64,000 nucleotides of DNA from NCBI RefSeq assembly GCF_046244365.1, contig NZ_CP176395.1:930001-994000 (forward strand), written 5' to 3'. The notes beneath the pieces are model-generated. The model did no database searches and was not told the DNA's origin. It saw only the letters and a program-made list of their open reading frames with translations. The translations under genes were made by a program, and so were the position numbers. This stretch comes from Paenibacillus_V sp046244365 (GTDB lineage: Bacteria; Bacillota; Bacilli; Paenibacillales; NBRC-103111). Positions 34,774 to 43,829 of this stretch are shown here, one piece after another (positions within the stretch are counted from its first letter, which is position 1; each line of letters opens with the position of its first letter).

Positions 34774-34998
34774 GTGGAAGAAATAGTGATGATTGTCATC
34801 CTGATAGGAATAATCATTAGTTTAAGGCAGGCCTACCTGTTTTTCAAAAAAGACATTCCTAGAATGAAATCGGCAAAAATCAATTGTACGGAATGCGGAA
34901 GGGACTTCAAGGACATCGAAGTATTAATGACTTGCCCTCACTGCGGCACGAAATACATTCGTCACGTAACCGGGGAAATAAAAAGAAAAGAAAGCTAA
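34774..34998 (+). CDS. Small membrane protein with a C-terminal zinc ribbon
   Basis: 74 residues from GTG at 34774 (AGAGGAG 9 bases upstream); an upstream in-frame ATG at 34753 has no ribosome site. One hydrophobic segment at about 4-22 (VMIVILIGIIISLRQAY) is followed by a soluble tail with two CxxC pairs (CTECG and CPHCG), which would bind one zinc ion. No known family was recognised. It follows the hypothetical gene by about 40 bp and probably shares its transcript. Confidence 0.7.
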   Translation: MEEIVMIVILIGIIISLRQAYLFFKKDIPRMKSAKINCTECGRDFKDIEVLMTCPHCGTKYIRHVTGEIKRKES

Positions 34999-35024
34999 CG
35001 ATGCAAGGCCTGATATCAATCATA

Positions 35025-35067
35025 AAAAGCTGCAGCCCGTTCCCTCAAGGAAGAGCTGCAGCTTTTA
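35025..35067. terminator. Bidirectional terminator
   Basis: AAAAGCTGCAGC (35025-35036) and GCTGCAGCTTTT (35055-35066) are perfect 12-bp arms with A/T runs on both sides. It can serve both the zinc-ribbon gene and the convergent alcohol dehydrogenase. Confidence 0.85.
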
Positions 35068-35131
35068 TTAATATACCCGCAAACCTTCGGCTCCTCCACT
35101 AAACGCAAGGAAAAATGCCGGCGGCGTTCAT

Positions 35132-36295
35132 CTACAGCGAATTCCGGTATATCGCGAGCACGTCGTTCCGTTCGAGCTTCTTGAAGTTGCCGAACGGTCC
35201 GTACACCATGGCTTTGTCGGTCATCAGCTCCAGTTTGTCGTCGCCGATGCCGTAGTCGGCCAGTCTTGCAGGCGCGCCGATCGACGTCCAGAAGGCCCGC
35301 AACGCCCGGATGCCTTCCAGTGCCGTTTCCCGGTCGTCCTTGCCGGCGGGATCGATGCCGAATACGTTGACGGCAAACTGCTTGAAGCGGGCGACGCCTT
35401 CGTCCAGAACTCGCTCCATCCAATTCGGGAACAGAATGGCCAGACCGCCGCCATGCGGGATGTCGTATACGGCGCTTACCGCGTGCTCGATGTTATGGGT
35501 GGCCCAATCGCCGCGCGCTCCCATGGAAAGCATGCCGTTAAGCGCGATCGTGCCGCTGTACAGAATCGTTTCGCGGTGCTCGTAGCTCTCCGGTTGCTCA
35601 AGCAGCGTCGGTGCTGTGGCGATCACGGTGCGCAGCAGCGCTTCGCAAAAGGCGCTTTGCACCGGAGTGTTCGGCGTATGGTGAAAATATTGCTCTAAAA
35701 TATGCGACATGATGTCGACAGTGCCGTATACGGTTTGATCCTTGGGCACCGAATACGTATGCTCGGGGTCGAGGATGGAGAACTTCGGAAACGCATGCGG
35801 GCTGCCCCAGCCGTATTTTTCCTGCGTCTCCCAATTGGTGATGACGGAGCCGGAATTCATTTCCGAGCCGGTCGCGGCAAGCGTCAGCACCGTACCGAAA
35901 GGAAGGGCGTCCGTAGCCGCCGCTTTGCGGGTGATGACGTCCCATACGTCTCCCTCGTATTTGGCTCCGACGGCGATCGCTTTGACGCAGTCGATGACGC
36001 TTCCTCCGCCGACGGCGAGAATGAAGTCGACGCCTTCTTTCCGGCAAATGTCGACGCCCTTGCGCACCGTAGTCAGACGCGGATTCGGTTCGACACCGCT
36101 CAGCTCGTGAACGGTTGCATTCAGCTGCTTAAGGTGACGCATCACGCCGTCGTAAATGCCGTTGCGCTTGATGCTGCCCCCGCCGTAGACGACAAGCACG
36201 TTCGTGCCGTATTGCGGAATTTGCGTGAGAAGCTGCTCCAGCGTACCTTTGCCGAAGATTAGCCGGGTTGGGTTGTAAAACGTGAACGTGTTCAT
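35132..36295 (-). CDS. Iron-containing alcohol dehydrogenase (butanol-dehydrogenase/YugJ-like)
   Basis: 387 residues, full length. The NAD(P)-binding loop VVYGGGSIKRNG and the motif AVGGGSVIDCVKAIA are typical of group III alcohol dehydrogenases. Metal ligands fit the Asp in GTVDIMSHILEQYFH and the His residues in that motif and in YDIPHGGGLAILFP. It would reduce aldehydes to alcohols with NAD(P)H in the cytoplasm. GGAGGG precedes the ATG on the minus strand. It is a single gene. Confidence 0.92.
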   Translation of the reverse strand: MNTFTFYNPTRLIFGKGTLEQLLTQIPQYGTNVLVVYGGGSIKRNGIYDGVMRHLKQLNATVHELSGVEPNPRLTTVRKGVDICRKEGVDFILAVGGGSVIDCVKAIAVGAKYEGDVWDVITRKAAATDALPFGTVLTLAATGSEMNSGSVITNWETQEKYGWGSPHAFPKFSILDPEHTYSVPKDQTVYGTVDIMSHILEQYFHHTPNTPVQSAFCEALLRTVIATAPTLLEQPESYEHRETILYSGTIALNGMLSMGARGDWATHNIEHAVSAVYDIPHGGGLAILFPNWMERVLDEGVARFKQFAVNVFGIDPAGKDDRETALEGIRALRAFWTSIGAPARLADYGIGDDKLELMTDKAMVYGPFGNFKKLERNDVLAIYRNSL

Positions 36296-36452
36296 CGGTT
36301 ACCCTCCTAAGGTTTTGTGAAAAAACCGTACGTAAGCATCGGTCTTAGATTCCTGCAAGTAAACCGTTTAACGCTGCTAACGTTCTAAGCGGCGAAATCG
36401 CCGCCTTTTCCATTATAACAAACGTGTTTCCCGCGCCCAAAATACAGAGGAC

Positions 36453-37436
36453 TCAGATGAGGTGGAAGAGGCTTTCCCCGCCCGTCAGAAACGGCTTGCA
36501 ATACGTTTCGCAAATGACGGGCAATCGATCGCGTATGCGCTCCCGCTTGGCGGGATTTTTCATTTGAAACGCGTAATTGCCGAAAATAGCCGAAAGCACG
36601 AAGCTTGCCAAATGGTCGAGCGGGCGGTCCGGCAGAGGAAACGTTTGCGCATACGATTCCAGATACGCATCCCGGTTTTCTTTCCCGACGTTCAGCGCGC
36701 AGTGGGCGGCATCTAGCATGTAGTAGCCATACCCCGATAGGCAAAAATCGATAAAGCCGAAGCCCCGTTCCGTCACGATCACGTTGCCCATATTCATATC
36801 GGCATGAATAAGTCCCCATAGGTCCGGCTGTTTCCCGAGCTGTCCGAGACGCCGGTCGATGAGCGCGAACGATTCCTCGATGATCGCCATATCGGAAGGA
36901 CGGATAATGCCGGTTTCCGCGCCGTAGCGGATCCGGTCGAGCGATTCCGCGTTTCGTTCCAGGCCGTAAACCGGCCTGACGAGCGGCGAGGGGGGCGAAT
37001 ACGATCGGAAAAAACGGTGCAGCAAGCCAAGCTCACGGCCCAAGCGGCGCACGTTGTCCTCGTCGCTCAAATCCGGTCTCTCCATCGTTTTGCCGTCAAT
37101 CCAGTTCAAAAGCGTAAAAGGAACGGCTTCGCCGTCCGTTTCCCATAAAGCGACCGTTTGTCCGGACAGTGTACGCACCGGCGTTTGAACAATCAGCTGC
37201 GTACGCTCCGCGATGTCCGCCAGCAGCTGCATTTCCGAGCGCAGCCCTTCCGGCGTATGCTGGACGCCCTGTAAATTTTCGGTGACGGGCTTATGGATGC
37301 GCAGCAAATATGACTTTCCATCCGCCTGGTCCGTTACTTGGTACGTGATGTTCTCGTTGTGCCGGATGAACGCGACCCGAGGATCGGCGACCGGATAAAC
37401 GGATAACAACTCGCGAAGTTGATGTGACTCGAGCAA
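36453..37436 (-). CDS. Phosphotransferase-family protein (APH/choline-kinase fold)
   Basis: 327 residues. The catalytic loop LIHADMNMGNVIV and the metal-binding GFIDFCLSGYG define the APH/homoserine-kinase-II-like fold. The first 100 residues form the ATP-binding lobe (HNENITYQV, YLLRIHKP). The start is best placed at TTG 37436, 9 bases after GGAGG; the GTG at 37445 lies too close to that site. Natural substrates could be an amino alcohol, a sugar or a drug; resistance cannot be inferred. It is transcribed in the same direction as the HxlR and acetyltransferase genes. Confidence 0.85.
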   Translation of the reverse strand: MLESHQLRELLSVYPVADPRVAFIRHNENITYQVTDQADGKSYLLRIHKPVTENLQGVQHTPEGLRSEMQLLADIAERTQLIVQTPVRTLSGQTVALWETDGEAVPFTLLNWIDGKTMERPDLSDEDNVRRLGRELGLLHRFFRSYSPPSPLVRPVYGLERNAESLDRIRYGAETGIIRPSDMAIIEESFALIDRRLGQLGKQPDLWGLIHADMNMGNVIVTERGFGFIDFCLSGYGYYMLDAAHCALNVGKENRDAYLESYAQTFPLPDRPLDHLASFVLSAIFGNYAFQMKNPAKRERIRDRLPVICETYCKPFLTGGESLFHLI

Positions 37437-37528
37437 GGAACTCACCCTCCATTCCGTTCGGATACGGCAAAAGACCGAACCGCTCCACCCTGTTCAGGGA
37501 GCGATCCGGCCGTTCGCGTACGGCTTAG

Positions 37529-37906
37529 TTATGTCCACTTGGCCGCCCAAAGCTTCATTTCCTTCAAAATTTGATGCAGATCTTCGCCCTTCGGCGTCAG
37601 CGTATACTGCACCGTAACCGGCACCGTCGGGAACGCTTCCCGTTCGAGCACGCCGTACTCCTCCAGATGGCGGAGCGTATCCGTTAGCGCCTTCGGGCTG
37701 ATGCCGTTGATTTTGCGCTGAAGCTCGCCGAACCTCTTGACGCCGCAAAACAGCTCGCGGAGCACGAGAAACGACCATTTGCCGCCGATGACGCAAAGGG
37801 TTTGTTCAATCGAGCATTCGATATCGACGGGGTTTTTGGGTGTGTAGCTGTCTGCCTTCGGCTTCGTTCTGACGCTTCCGTCCGTTTCCTGACGTTCGTA
37901 GGGCAT
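37529..37906 (-). CDS. HxlR-family transcriptional regulator
   Basis: 125 residues from the ATG at 37906 with AGGAGG upstream. It is a single HxlR winged helix: the family start motif with Cys (IECSIEQTLCVIGGKWSFLV), recognition helix region ISPKALTDTLRHLEEYGVLE and wing VQYTLTPKGEDL. HxlR proteins often sense reactive electrophiles or redox state through that cysteine. The divergent epimerase and aldo/keto reductase genes are plausible targets. Confidence 0.92.
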   Translation of the reverse strand: MPYERQETDGSVRTKPKADSYTPKNPVDIECSIEQTLCVIGGKWSFLVLRELFCGVKRFGELQRKINGISPKALTDTLRHLEEYGVLEREAFPTVPVTVQYTLTPKGEDLHQILKEMKLWAAKWT

Positions 37907-37938
37907 CGTAGTAGCCTCCTTTGTTCCGTTGCGATTAT

Positions 37939-38376
37939 CTATTGTTCCAGCTTCATCAGTAACGTGGGCTCCGCGTATTGCTGCAGGCACCATTCGTATT
38001 TCTTCTTGACTTGCTCGTGCGCTTCCTCCGCATCCCGCATCAGCCGAAATCCGAACCGCTCATAGAAATGGCGCAAATGCCCGAAGGGGATGCAGTAAAC
38101 GTGCGCATCGCCGGATTTCCGGGCTTCCTCTGTCAGATGGCGAACGATGGCATGAGCGACCTTTTTGCCGCGGAAGGCGTCCAGCGTATAGATGCCTCCG
38201 AGCTCGGCATGGTCGGCGTCGATGCGTACAAGTCTGCCTAAACCCGCTTTTTGGTCCTGCCAACGGGCAATGACGACGGTTTCATTGACAAGTGTGGAGG
38301 GGAGGAAATCCGCTCGACCGTATTGATCGTTGATCCAGCATAGGTCGCTTGCTTCTGCTTCCCGGATCGTAATCAT
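37939..38376 (-). CDS. GNAT-family N-acetyltransferase
   Basis: 145 residues. Acetyl-CoA-binding motif A is seen as LGGIYTLDAFRGKKVAHAIV and motif B as HFYERFGFRLM. The start is the ATG at 38376, 8 bases after AAAGGA; a second ATG 9 bases upstream overlaps that site. The substrate is unknown. It lies 32 bp before the HxlR gene and is probably co-transcribed with it. Confidence 0.86.
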   Translation of the reverse strand: MITIREAEASDLCWINDQYGRADFLPSTLVNETVVIARWQDQKAGLGRLVRIDADHAELGGIYTLDAFRGKKVAHAIVRHLTEEARKSGDAHVYCIPFGHLRHFYERFGFRLMRDAEEAHEQVKKKYEWCLQQYAEPTLLMKLEQ

Positions 38377-38512
38377 GACGTTCATCCTTTCCGTGTCGGC
38401 CGGCCGGCGTATTGCGCGAGGCCGGATTTGCCGCGTCTCGCGGCGTTAGAAGCAACTATACATAAGGTAACCAGCTATACGCAATGTGACCATATCAAAA
38501 ACATTTCACTAC

Positions 38513-38541
38513 TTTTCATTATGTAGCGACAGGACTACAAT
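38513..38541 (+). promoter_or_regulatory. Promoter of the epimerase/aldo-keto reductase operon
   Basis: TTTTCA (38513-38518) and TACAAT (38536-38541) are spaced 17 bp apart, about 30 bp before the epimerase start. Confidence 0.5.
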
Positions 38542-38571
38542 GGCAATAGAAAAACAAAGGAGTGGATGAAT

Positions 38572-39450
38572 GTGGGGCAAGGACGCGTCGTTGTGACCGG
38601 AGGCAGCGGCAAGGCAGGCAAATGGATCGTAAGGGAGCTTCTCGATCACGGCTATGATGTGCTCAATCTCGATAACCGGCTGCCGGACGAGAAGCTGTGC
38701 CAGACGCTCATCGTCGACTTGAACGACCTCGGGCAGGTGCATAACGCGCTATCGGCATACGGCACGCGCGATCGGAAGCCGATCGAAGCGGTCATTCACT
38801 TCGCGGCCATACCGCAGGCGTTCACACATGCGAACGACGTGACGTTCCGCAACAACGTCATGACCACCTATAACGTGCTGGAGGCGGCCGCCAATCTCGG
38901 CATTCGGAAGGCGGTCACGGCATCCAGCGAATCGTCGTACGGCATCGTATATGCTTCGGACTTTTTCTCTCCGCGCTATTTGCCTGTAGATGAGGCGCAT
39001 CCGCAGCTGCCGGAGGATAGCTACGGCTTGTCCAAGGTCGTCAACGAGCTGACGGGCGAAACGTTCCACCGGAGGACGGGGATGCAGGTCGTGTCGTTCC
39101 GGCTCGGCAATATTTTGGAACCGTCCGACTATGCCCGCGTTATCGGGAGCTTCAGCGAACCGGAAGCGCGCAAAATCATTCTGTGGACCTACATTGACGT
39201 GCGCGATGTGGCGGCCGCCTGCCGGATGGCGATCGAAAAAGACGGCCTCGGCGCGCAATCGCTCATTCTGGCGGCTGACGATACGTCTTCGAACGTGGCC
39301 ACGGCCGAACTGATACGGCGGTATTTGCCGGACGTGAAGGAGAACCGGCTGCCGCAAGAGGGACGCCCGGCTTTGCTCAGCAACGAGAGGGCGAAGCAGC
39401 TGCTAGGCTGGCGCCAGCAATATTTTCTGCAGGAAAACGCACCTTACTAA
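38572..39450 (+). CDS. NAD(P)-dependent epimerase/dehydratase (extended SDR)
   Basis: 292 residues. The Rossmann motif VVVTGGSGKAGKWIV is at the N-terminus, and the catalytic triad fits Ser in TASSESSYG with Tyr and Lys in SYGLSKVVNE. The GTG at 38572 lies 9 bases after AAAGGAG; an in-frame ATG (38566) is only 3 bases from it. It would interconvert or dehydrate a sugar or related alcohol. The aldo/keto reductase follows after 31 bp, so both probably act in one pathway. Confidence 0.88.
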   Translation: MGQGRVVVTGGSGKAGKWIVRELLDHGYDVLNLDNRLPDEKLCQTLIVDLNDLGQVHNALSAYGTRDRKPIEAVIHFAAIPQAFTHANDVTFRNNVMTTYNVLEAAANLGIRKAVTASSESSYGIVYASDFFSPRYLPVDEAHPQLPEDSYGLSKVVNELTGETFHRRTGMQVVSFRLGNILEPSDYARVIGSFSEPEARKIILWTYIDVRDVAAACRMAIEKDGLGAQSLILAADDTSSNVATAELIRRYLPDVKENRLPQEGRPALLSNERAKQLLGWRQQYFLQENAPY

Positions 39451-39481
39451 CCTCACTTATTCGAAGGAAGGATGAAAACCT

Positions 39482-40429
39482 ATGAAATATCGCCGTTTAG
39501 GAAGAAGCGGACTCAAGGTAAGCGAAATCAGCTTAGGCAGCTGGCTCACATACGGAGGCTCCGTCGACGGGGACCGCTCGGAGGCTGTCATCGACCGGGC
39601 TTATGAGCTCGGCATCAATTTCTTCGATACGGCTAACGTATACTACCGCGGAGCTGCGGAAGAAATCATGGGCAAGGCGCTCCGCAAATACAAGCGCGAT
39701 TCTTATGTGCTCGCGACGAAATGCTTTTTTCCGATGGGCGACGGGCCGAACGACCGCGGGTTATCGCGCAAGCACATTATGGAGCAGTGCGAAGCGAGCC
39801 TGAAGCGCATGAATATGGACTATTTCGATCTCTATCAGTGCCACCGCTTCGATCCGGACGTGCCGATGGACGAAACGCTGCGCGCGTTGGATGACCTGGT
39901 CAGACAGGGGAAAGTGCTTTACGTCGGCGTCAGCGAGTGGAGTGCGGTGCAGATCAGCGAGGCCGTACATACCGCGAATGCGCGCAATTTCGACCAAATC
40001 GTCTCCAATCAGCCGCAATACAACATGCTGCAGCGCAAAATCGAAGCGGACGTCGTTCCGACCTCCGAACGGCTCGGCGTCGGGCAAATCGTTTTCTCGC
40101 CGCTCGCGCAAGGCGTACTGACGGGCAAATACAAACCGGGCGCGCCGCTGCCGGCAGGCTCCCGGGCGACCGATGACAAGTCGAACATGTTCATGCAAAG
40201 CGTGCTGCAGGATGAGGTTCTCCGCAAAGTGGAGCGGCTGCAGGAAATCGCCCTGCGCAAGGAGATCGGCGTTACCCAGCTGGCGCTTGCCTGGATTTTG
40301 CGGCTGCCGAATATCTCGAGCTGCATCGTCGGCGCTTCCAGTCCGCAGCAAATCGAAGATAACGCGAAAGCTTCAGGCGTAACGTTTACAGCGGAAGAAC
40401 TGCAGGAAATCGAAACGATTTTGGCTTAA
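39482..40429 (+). CDS. Aldo/keto reductase (YghZ/Kv-beta-like)
   Basis: 315 residues, a full TIM barrel. The catalytic tetrad is visible: Asp and Tyr in FFDTANVYY, Lys in YVLATKCF, His in YQCHRFDPD. The NADPH-binding end is seen as FSPLAQGVLTGKYKPG and CIVGASSPQQIEDN. GAAGGAAGG lies before the ATG. It would reduce aldehydes or sugar carbonyls in the cytoplasm and follows the epimerase in the same operon. Confidence 0.92.
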   Translation: MKYRRLGRSGLKVSEISLGSWLTYGGSVDGDRSEAVIDRAYELGINFFDTANVYYRGAAEEIMGKALRKYKRDSYVLATKCFFPMGDGPNDRGLSRKHIMEQCEASLKRMNMDYFDLYQCHRFDPDVPMDETLRALDDLVRQGKVLYVGVSEWSAVQISEAVHTANARNFDQIVSNQPQYNMLQRKIEADVVPTSERLGVGQIVFSPLAQGVLTGKYKPGAPLPAGSRATDDKSNMFMQSVLQDEVLRKVERLQEIALRKEIGVTQLALAWILRLPNISSCIVGASSPQQIEDNAKASGVTFTAEELQEIETILA

Positions 40430-40435
40430 GCGCTG

Positions 40436-40468
40436 ATGGAGCGAGGAGTCCCGACAGGGGCTCCTTTT
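40436..40468 (+). terminator. Terminator after the aldo/keto reductase (duplicate A)
   Basis: The AGGAGTCCC-GACA-GGGGCTCC hairpin is followed by T4. The 33-bp block is repeated with three differences at 40784-40816, on the far side of the small cysteine-rich gene. Confidence 0.8.
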
Positions 40469-40577
40469 CGTATGCAACAGTCGAATCCGCACAAGCACCG
40501 ATTGACTTGTACGCACTCTGCTTTCCCTCCCTGCGTAACATATAGGACAACTTACAAGAGGAGGGATTAAACCGAAT

Positions 40578-40766
40578 ATGATGGCGAAAATTTCTTACGG
40601 AAGCGCTCCGAACGAAACCCGCTGCGAGCGGTTCTGCCGTAATGTTTGCAGCCGCTTTCCATGGGGACAGGGATTATGCCGGAAAGACTGTTTAAAATGC
40701 ACCGGAGAGCGGAAGAAAAATAGGCGTCAAAAACCGTGCGGGTGTCGCAAACCGAAGCGGCGTTAA
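40578..40766 (+). CDS. Small basic cysteine-rich peptide, unknown function
   Basis: 62 residues with eight cysteines (positions 16, 20, 24, 34, 38, 41, 54, 56) and about 18 Arg/Lys. The spacing is C-x3-C-x3-C-x9-C-x3-C-x2-C-x12-C-x-C, which suggests either two metal-binding knuckles or a disulfide-stabilised peptide. No signal peptide or membrane segment is seen. GAGGAGGG lies 12 bases before the ATG; an ATG directly after it is an alternative start. Nearly identical terminators flank the gene. I do not recognise the family. Confidence 0.65.
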   Translation: MMAKISYGSAPNETRCERFCRNVCSRFPWGQGLCRKDCLKCTGERKKNRRQKPCGCRKPKRR

Positions 40767-40783
40767 GCGCGAAAATAATATGG

Positions 40784-40818
40784 ATGGAACGAGGAGTCCC
40801 GATAGGGGCTCCTTTTTT
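40784..40818 (+). terminator. Terminator after the cysteine-rich peptide gene (duplicate B)
   Basis: GAGGAGTCCC-GATA-GGGGCTCC is followed by T6. It is nearly the same as the terminator at 40436-40468. The rest of the 369-bp gap to the next gene shows no further gene. Confidence 0.82.
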
Positions 40819-41135
40819 GCCGGTCGAGGCTGCGCGGACGCTGGAAGCGGCAAGTTTAGAACCGCCTATTTCCTCATTTGACATGGGGTTGTTGTACACT
40901 GGAAGGAGAGCTTATCCATAAACGCGAGTCCGCACCCATTTTGGGTGCTTTGCCGCAGAAACGATAAATTCGGCAGCCGGATACGATTATTGCAGTTCTG
41001 TTTTGGAGTTCGGAACGTAATGTGCAGCCCGCTTTTTGACGAAAATGGCATCGATGTACGTATATTTTGAGTTTCGCCGCAGGTTGAACCGCGTTACATT
41101 GTGGAGGAAGTGAAATTGACTCAGGGGGTTTATCG

Positions 41136-42767
41136 ATGAAACGTAAAAAAAGGCTTTCGAAAGTGTCGGCGGGTCTCGCGGCCGTGCTTGCGCTTGGTAC
41201 GATTGTAAGCGCATGCGGCAAATCCGATCCGGAGCCGTCCGTATCTCCGTCCGCAACCGGCGGCAATAACGCGCAAACGGCATCCCAGCCGCCGGCCAAA
41301 GCTAAAATCAAGCTGGTTTGGGCGCTGCCTCAATTGAATACGACAGCGAGCCTCCCGCCTGCCGATCAGGATTTCGTCAAGAAGGCGATCGACGAGAAGT
41401 TCAATGTCGACTTCACGCTCCTTCTGCTCAGCGGCGGCGAGAAAGAGGCGGAAAACCTCATTAATGTGAAGCTGGCATCCGGGGAACAGCTGGATTTGTT
41501 TCAATACCCCGGCGTGAACTCCAACAAGCTGATCAAAGACGGAGCCGTCAAAGACTTGGCGAATTTGCTGACGCCGCAGAAGGTTCCTAACTATTTCAAA
41601 TGGGTGACGGAGAAGGAGCTCAAGGGCTATCAGGTGCAGAATGTGTTCAAACGCGCGCCGTTCCCGTTCCCGCAGGATGTCAACGGCAGCTACTATATCC
41701 GCAAGGACTGGCTGGATAAGCTGAAACTCAAAATGCCGACGAACTACGATGAAATGATCGAAGCGATGAAAGCGTTCACGACCAAAGACCCGGACGGCAA
41801 CGGAAAAAACGACACGTACGGATTCACGACGGCCGGCAACGGGACGCAGGTCAGCTATGAATTCCCGGTATTTTTGAAAAACGGCATGCAAAACACGTTC
41901 TGGATCGATAACGACGTTCTCCGCGTTGCCAAATATGATGCAAATCTCGGAAAAGTCATCGACGAGCTGGTCTCCTTCATCGATTCGAAGGTGGTCGATC
42001 CCGACTGGTTCCTGAACAAATGGTCTCAAACGATCGAGAAAGCGACCCAAGGCAAGGTCGGGATCATTCAGGCATGGGGCAACGACATTGCTTATGACAA
42101 CAATCCGAACGGCCTGCAGCGGAGAACGCGCGAAATCACCGGCGTCCAGACGGCCGATTGGGAGCCGTTCAACCCGTTCCCGGATAAAGAGTTCGGCGTC
42201 GGTAACAATCCCGGCAACTACAACCCGTTCCTGATCAACGGCAAATCGTCCGACGACGCGGCGGCCCGCTCTATGGAAATCCTCAACTGGCTGACCAGCG
42301 AGGAAGGCTTCCTGCTCACCCACTACGGGAAAGAAGGCGTCCACTACAAGAAGAACGGCAAGCGGATCGAAATCAATCCGGAAGCGTTCAACATCGATAT
42401 CGTGAAAAAGGGCAACTTCCTGGCGCTCTACTCGCAATTTACGCCGAACGAGCCGAATGTACTCGGACTCGAGCTGATCGATCCGAATGAAACCGACCGC
42501 GACCGCGCGATTCTCAAGCAGCTGCGCTCCTACAAGAAGAGCTCGTCGATCGGAACGTCGCTTAGCGTAGGCGAAGGCATGGATCTTCCGGCGTTGTCGA
42601 AGAAAGGTACCGAGTATATCAACAAAATGATATTTGAAGAGAAAAGCGGCGCGAACTGGGCGAAATACCGCCAGGATATGATCGACAAATTCGGACTGCT
42701 CACCATCATGAATTTCTACGCCGAACAAGTCGCTGCCGCGCAGGGCAAAAAAATTACGTACAAATAA
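41136..42767 (+). CDS. Extracellular sugar-binding lipoprotein (LplA/YtcQ-like), third importer
   Basis: 543 residues. The lipobox VSAC gives lipidated Cys27, followed by a Pro/Ser/Asn tether. The large type-I binding fold includes a Ca-type loop KDPDGNGKNDTYG at about 220, as in oligosaccharide-binding relatives of LplA. CAGGGGGTTTATCG lies before the ATG. Two permease genes follow after 87 bp. The ligand is unknown. Confidence 0.92.
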   Translation: MKRKKRLSKVSAGLAAVLALGTIVSACGKSDPEPSVSPSATGGNNAQTASQPPAKAKIKLVWALPQLNTTASLPPADQDFVKKAIDEKFNVDFTLLLLSGGEKEAENLINVKLASGEQLDLFQYPGVNSNKLIKDGAVKDLANLLTPQKVPNYFKWVTEKELKGYQVQNVFKRAPFPFPQDVNGSYYIRKDWLDKLKLKMPTNYDEMIEAMKAFTTKDPDGNGKNDTYGFTTAGNGTQVSYEFPVFLKNGMQNTFWIDNDVLRVAKYDANLGKVIDELVSFIDSKVVDPDWFLNKWSQTIEKATQGKVGIIQAWGNDIAYDNNPNGLQRRTREITGVQTADWEPFNPFPDKEFGVGNNPGNYNPFLINGKSSDDAAARSMEILNWLTSEEGFLLTHYGKEGVHYKKNGKRIEINPEAFNIDIVKKGNFLALYSQFTPNEPNVLGLELIDPNETDRDRAILKQLRSYKKSSSIGTSLSVGEGMDLPALSKKGTEYINKMIFEEKSGANWAKYRQDMIDKFGLLTIMNFYAEQVAAAQGKKITYK

Positions 42768-42854
42768 CGGCATCGCCGGCAAGAGGAAGGGAGCCGGGCC
42801 CCGGAACGGGTCAGGCCCTCCCTGCTTGTCGGGCCTGAGGATGGGAGGGCGCAG

Positions 42855-43817
42855 ATGAACAATCAATCGCTCGCAGCGGAACAGTCCGCGCTAACAGCCG
42901 CAGCGCCGCAAAGGCCGCGAAGCAAGGGGAGCTTGATCCGTAACCGATGGCTGTATATCATGCTGATTCCGGGCGTGCTGTACTACATCGTATTTCATTA
43001 CGTGCCGATGTTCGGCGTGCTGCTTGCCTTCAAAGACTACAGCTTGACCAAGGGCGTGCTGGCCAGTCCATGGGTCGGGTTTAAGCATTTCCATACGATT
43101 TTCACATCGTATGATTTTTTCACGGTTTTGAAAAACACGATTATTCTCAGCTTTTACCGCATCGTTTTCAATATGATCCCGGACGTGCTGTTTGCCGTTC
43201 TGCTGAACGAGGTTCGCGTCCGCTGGTTCAAGAGAATCGTGCAGACCGTCACATACGGTCCCTACTTTCTTTCGTGGGTCATTGTGTACGGCCTTGTGTT
43301 TTCGTTCTTTGCTCCGGGCTCCGGCCTTGTGACCAATTGGGTTCGCGATATGAACTGGGGCGAGCTGAACGTGCTCACGAACCCGGATATGTTCCGCCCG
43401 ATGCTGATCCTCAGCGAGATATGGAAAAGCACCGGCTTCGGCGCGATCTTCTATCTGGCCGCAATCGCAGGAATCAACCCCGAAACTTACGAAGCGGCGG
43501 TCGTAGACGGGGCGGGGCGCTGGCGGCAAATGTGGCATGTGACGCTGCCGGGCATCCGCAACGTGTTTATGCTGCTGCTCATTCTCAATATGGGTTCGAT
43601 TCTGGACGCGGGCTTCGATCAAGTCTACGTATTCTTGAACTCGCTGGTCTACAATGTGGGCGATATTCTCGATACGAATATTTTCCGGCGCGGCATCGAG
43701 CAGTTCGAATTCGGCGAGCCGGTCGCCATGGGCGTGTTCAAGTCGATCGTCGGCTTGATCATGATTACGGCCGCCAACAATATATCCCGGAAACTGACGG
43801 ATTCCGGCGTCTGGTAG
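42855..43817 (+). CDS. ABC transporter permease, LplB type
   Basis: 320 residues with six membrane segments. The EAA loop is PETYEAAVVDGAGRWRQMWH. GGGAGGGCGC precedes the ATG. It is paired with the permease 12 bp downstream. The polar, Gln/Ala-rich first 30 residues are cytoplasmic. Confidence 0.92.
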   Translation: MNNQSLAAEQSALTAAAPQRPRSKGSLIRNRWLYIMLIPGVLYYIVFHYVPMFGVLLAFKDYSLTKGVLASPWVGFKHFHTIFTSYDFFTVLKNTIILSFYRIVFNMIPDVLFAVLLNEVRVRWFKRIVQTVTYGPYFLSWVIVYGLVFSFFAPGSGLVTNWVRDMNWGELNVLTNPDMFRPMLILSEIWKSTGFGAIFYLAAIAGINPETYEAAVVDGAGRWRQMWHVTLPGIRNVFMLLLILNMGSILDAGFDQVYVFLNSLVYNVGDILDTNIFRRGIEQFEFGEPVAMGVFKSIVGLIMITAANNISRKLTDSGVW

Positions 43818-43829
43818 GAGGAAAATAAC

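Noticed and set aside
41130..42866. A 578-codon open frame on the minus strand
   Set aside because: It is fully antisense to the binding lipoprotein gene, which has a lipobox, ribosome site and operon context; the antisense product shows no family motif.
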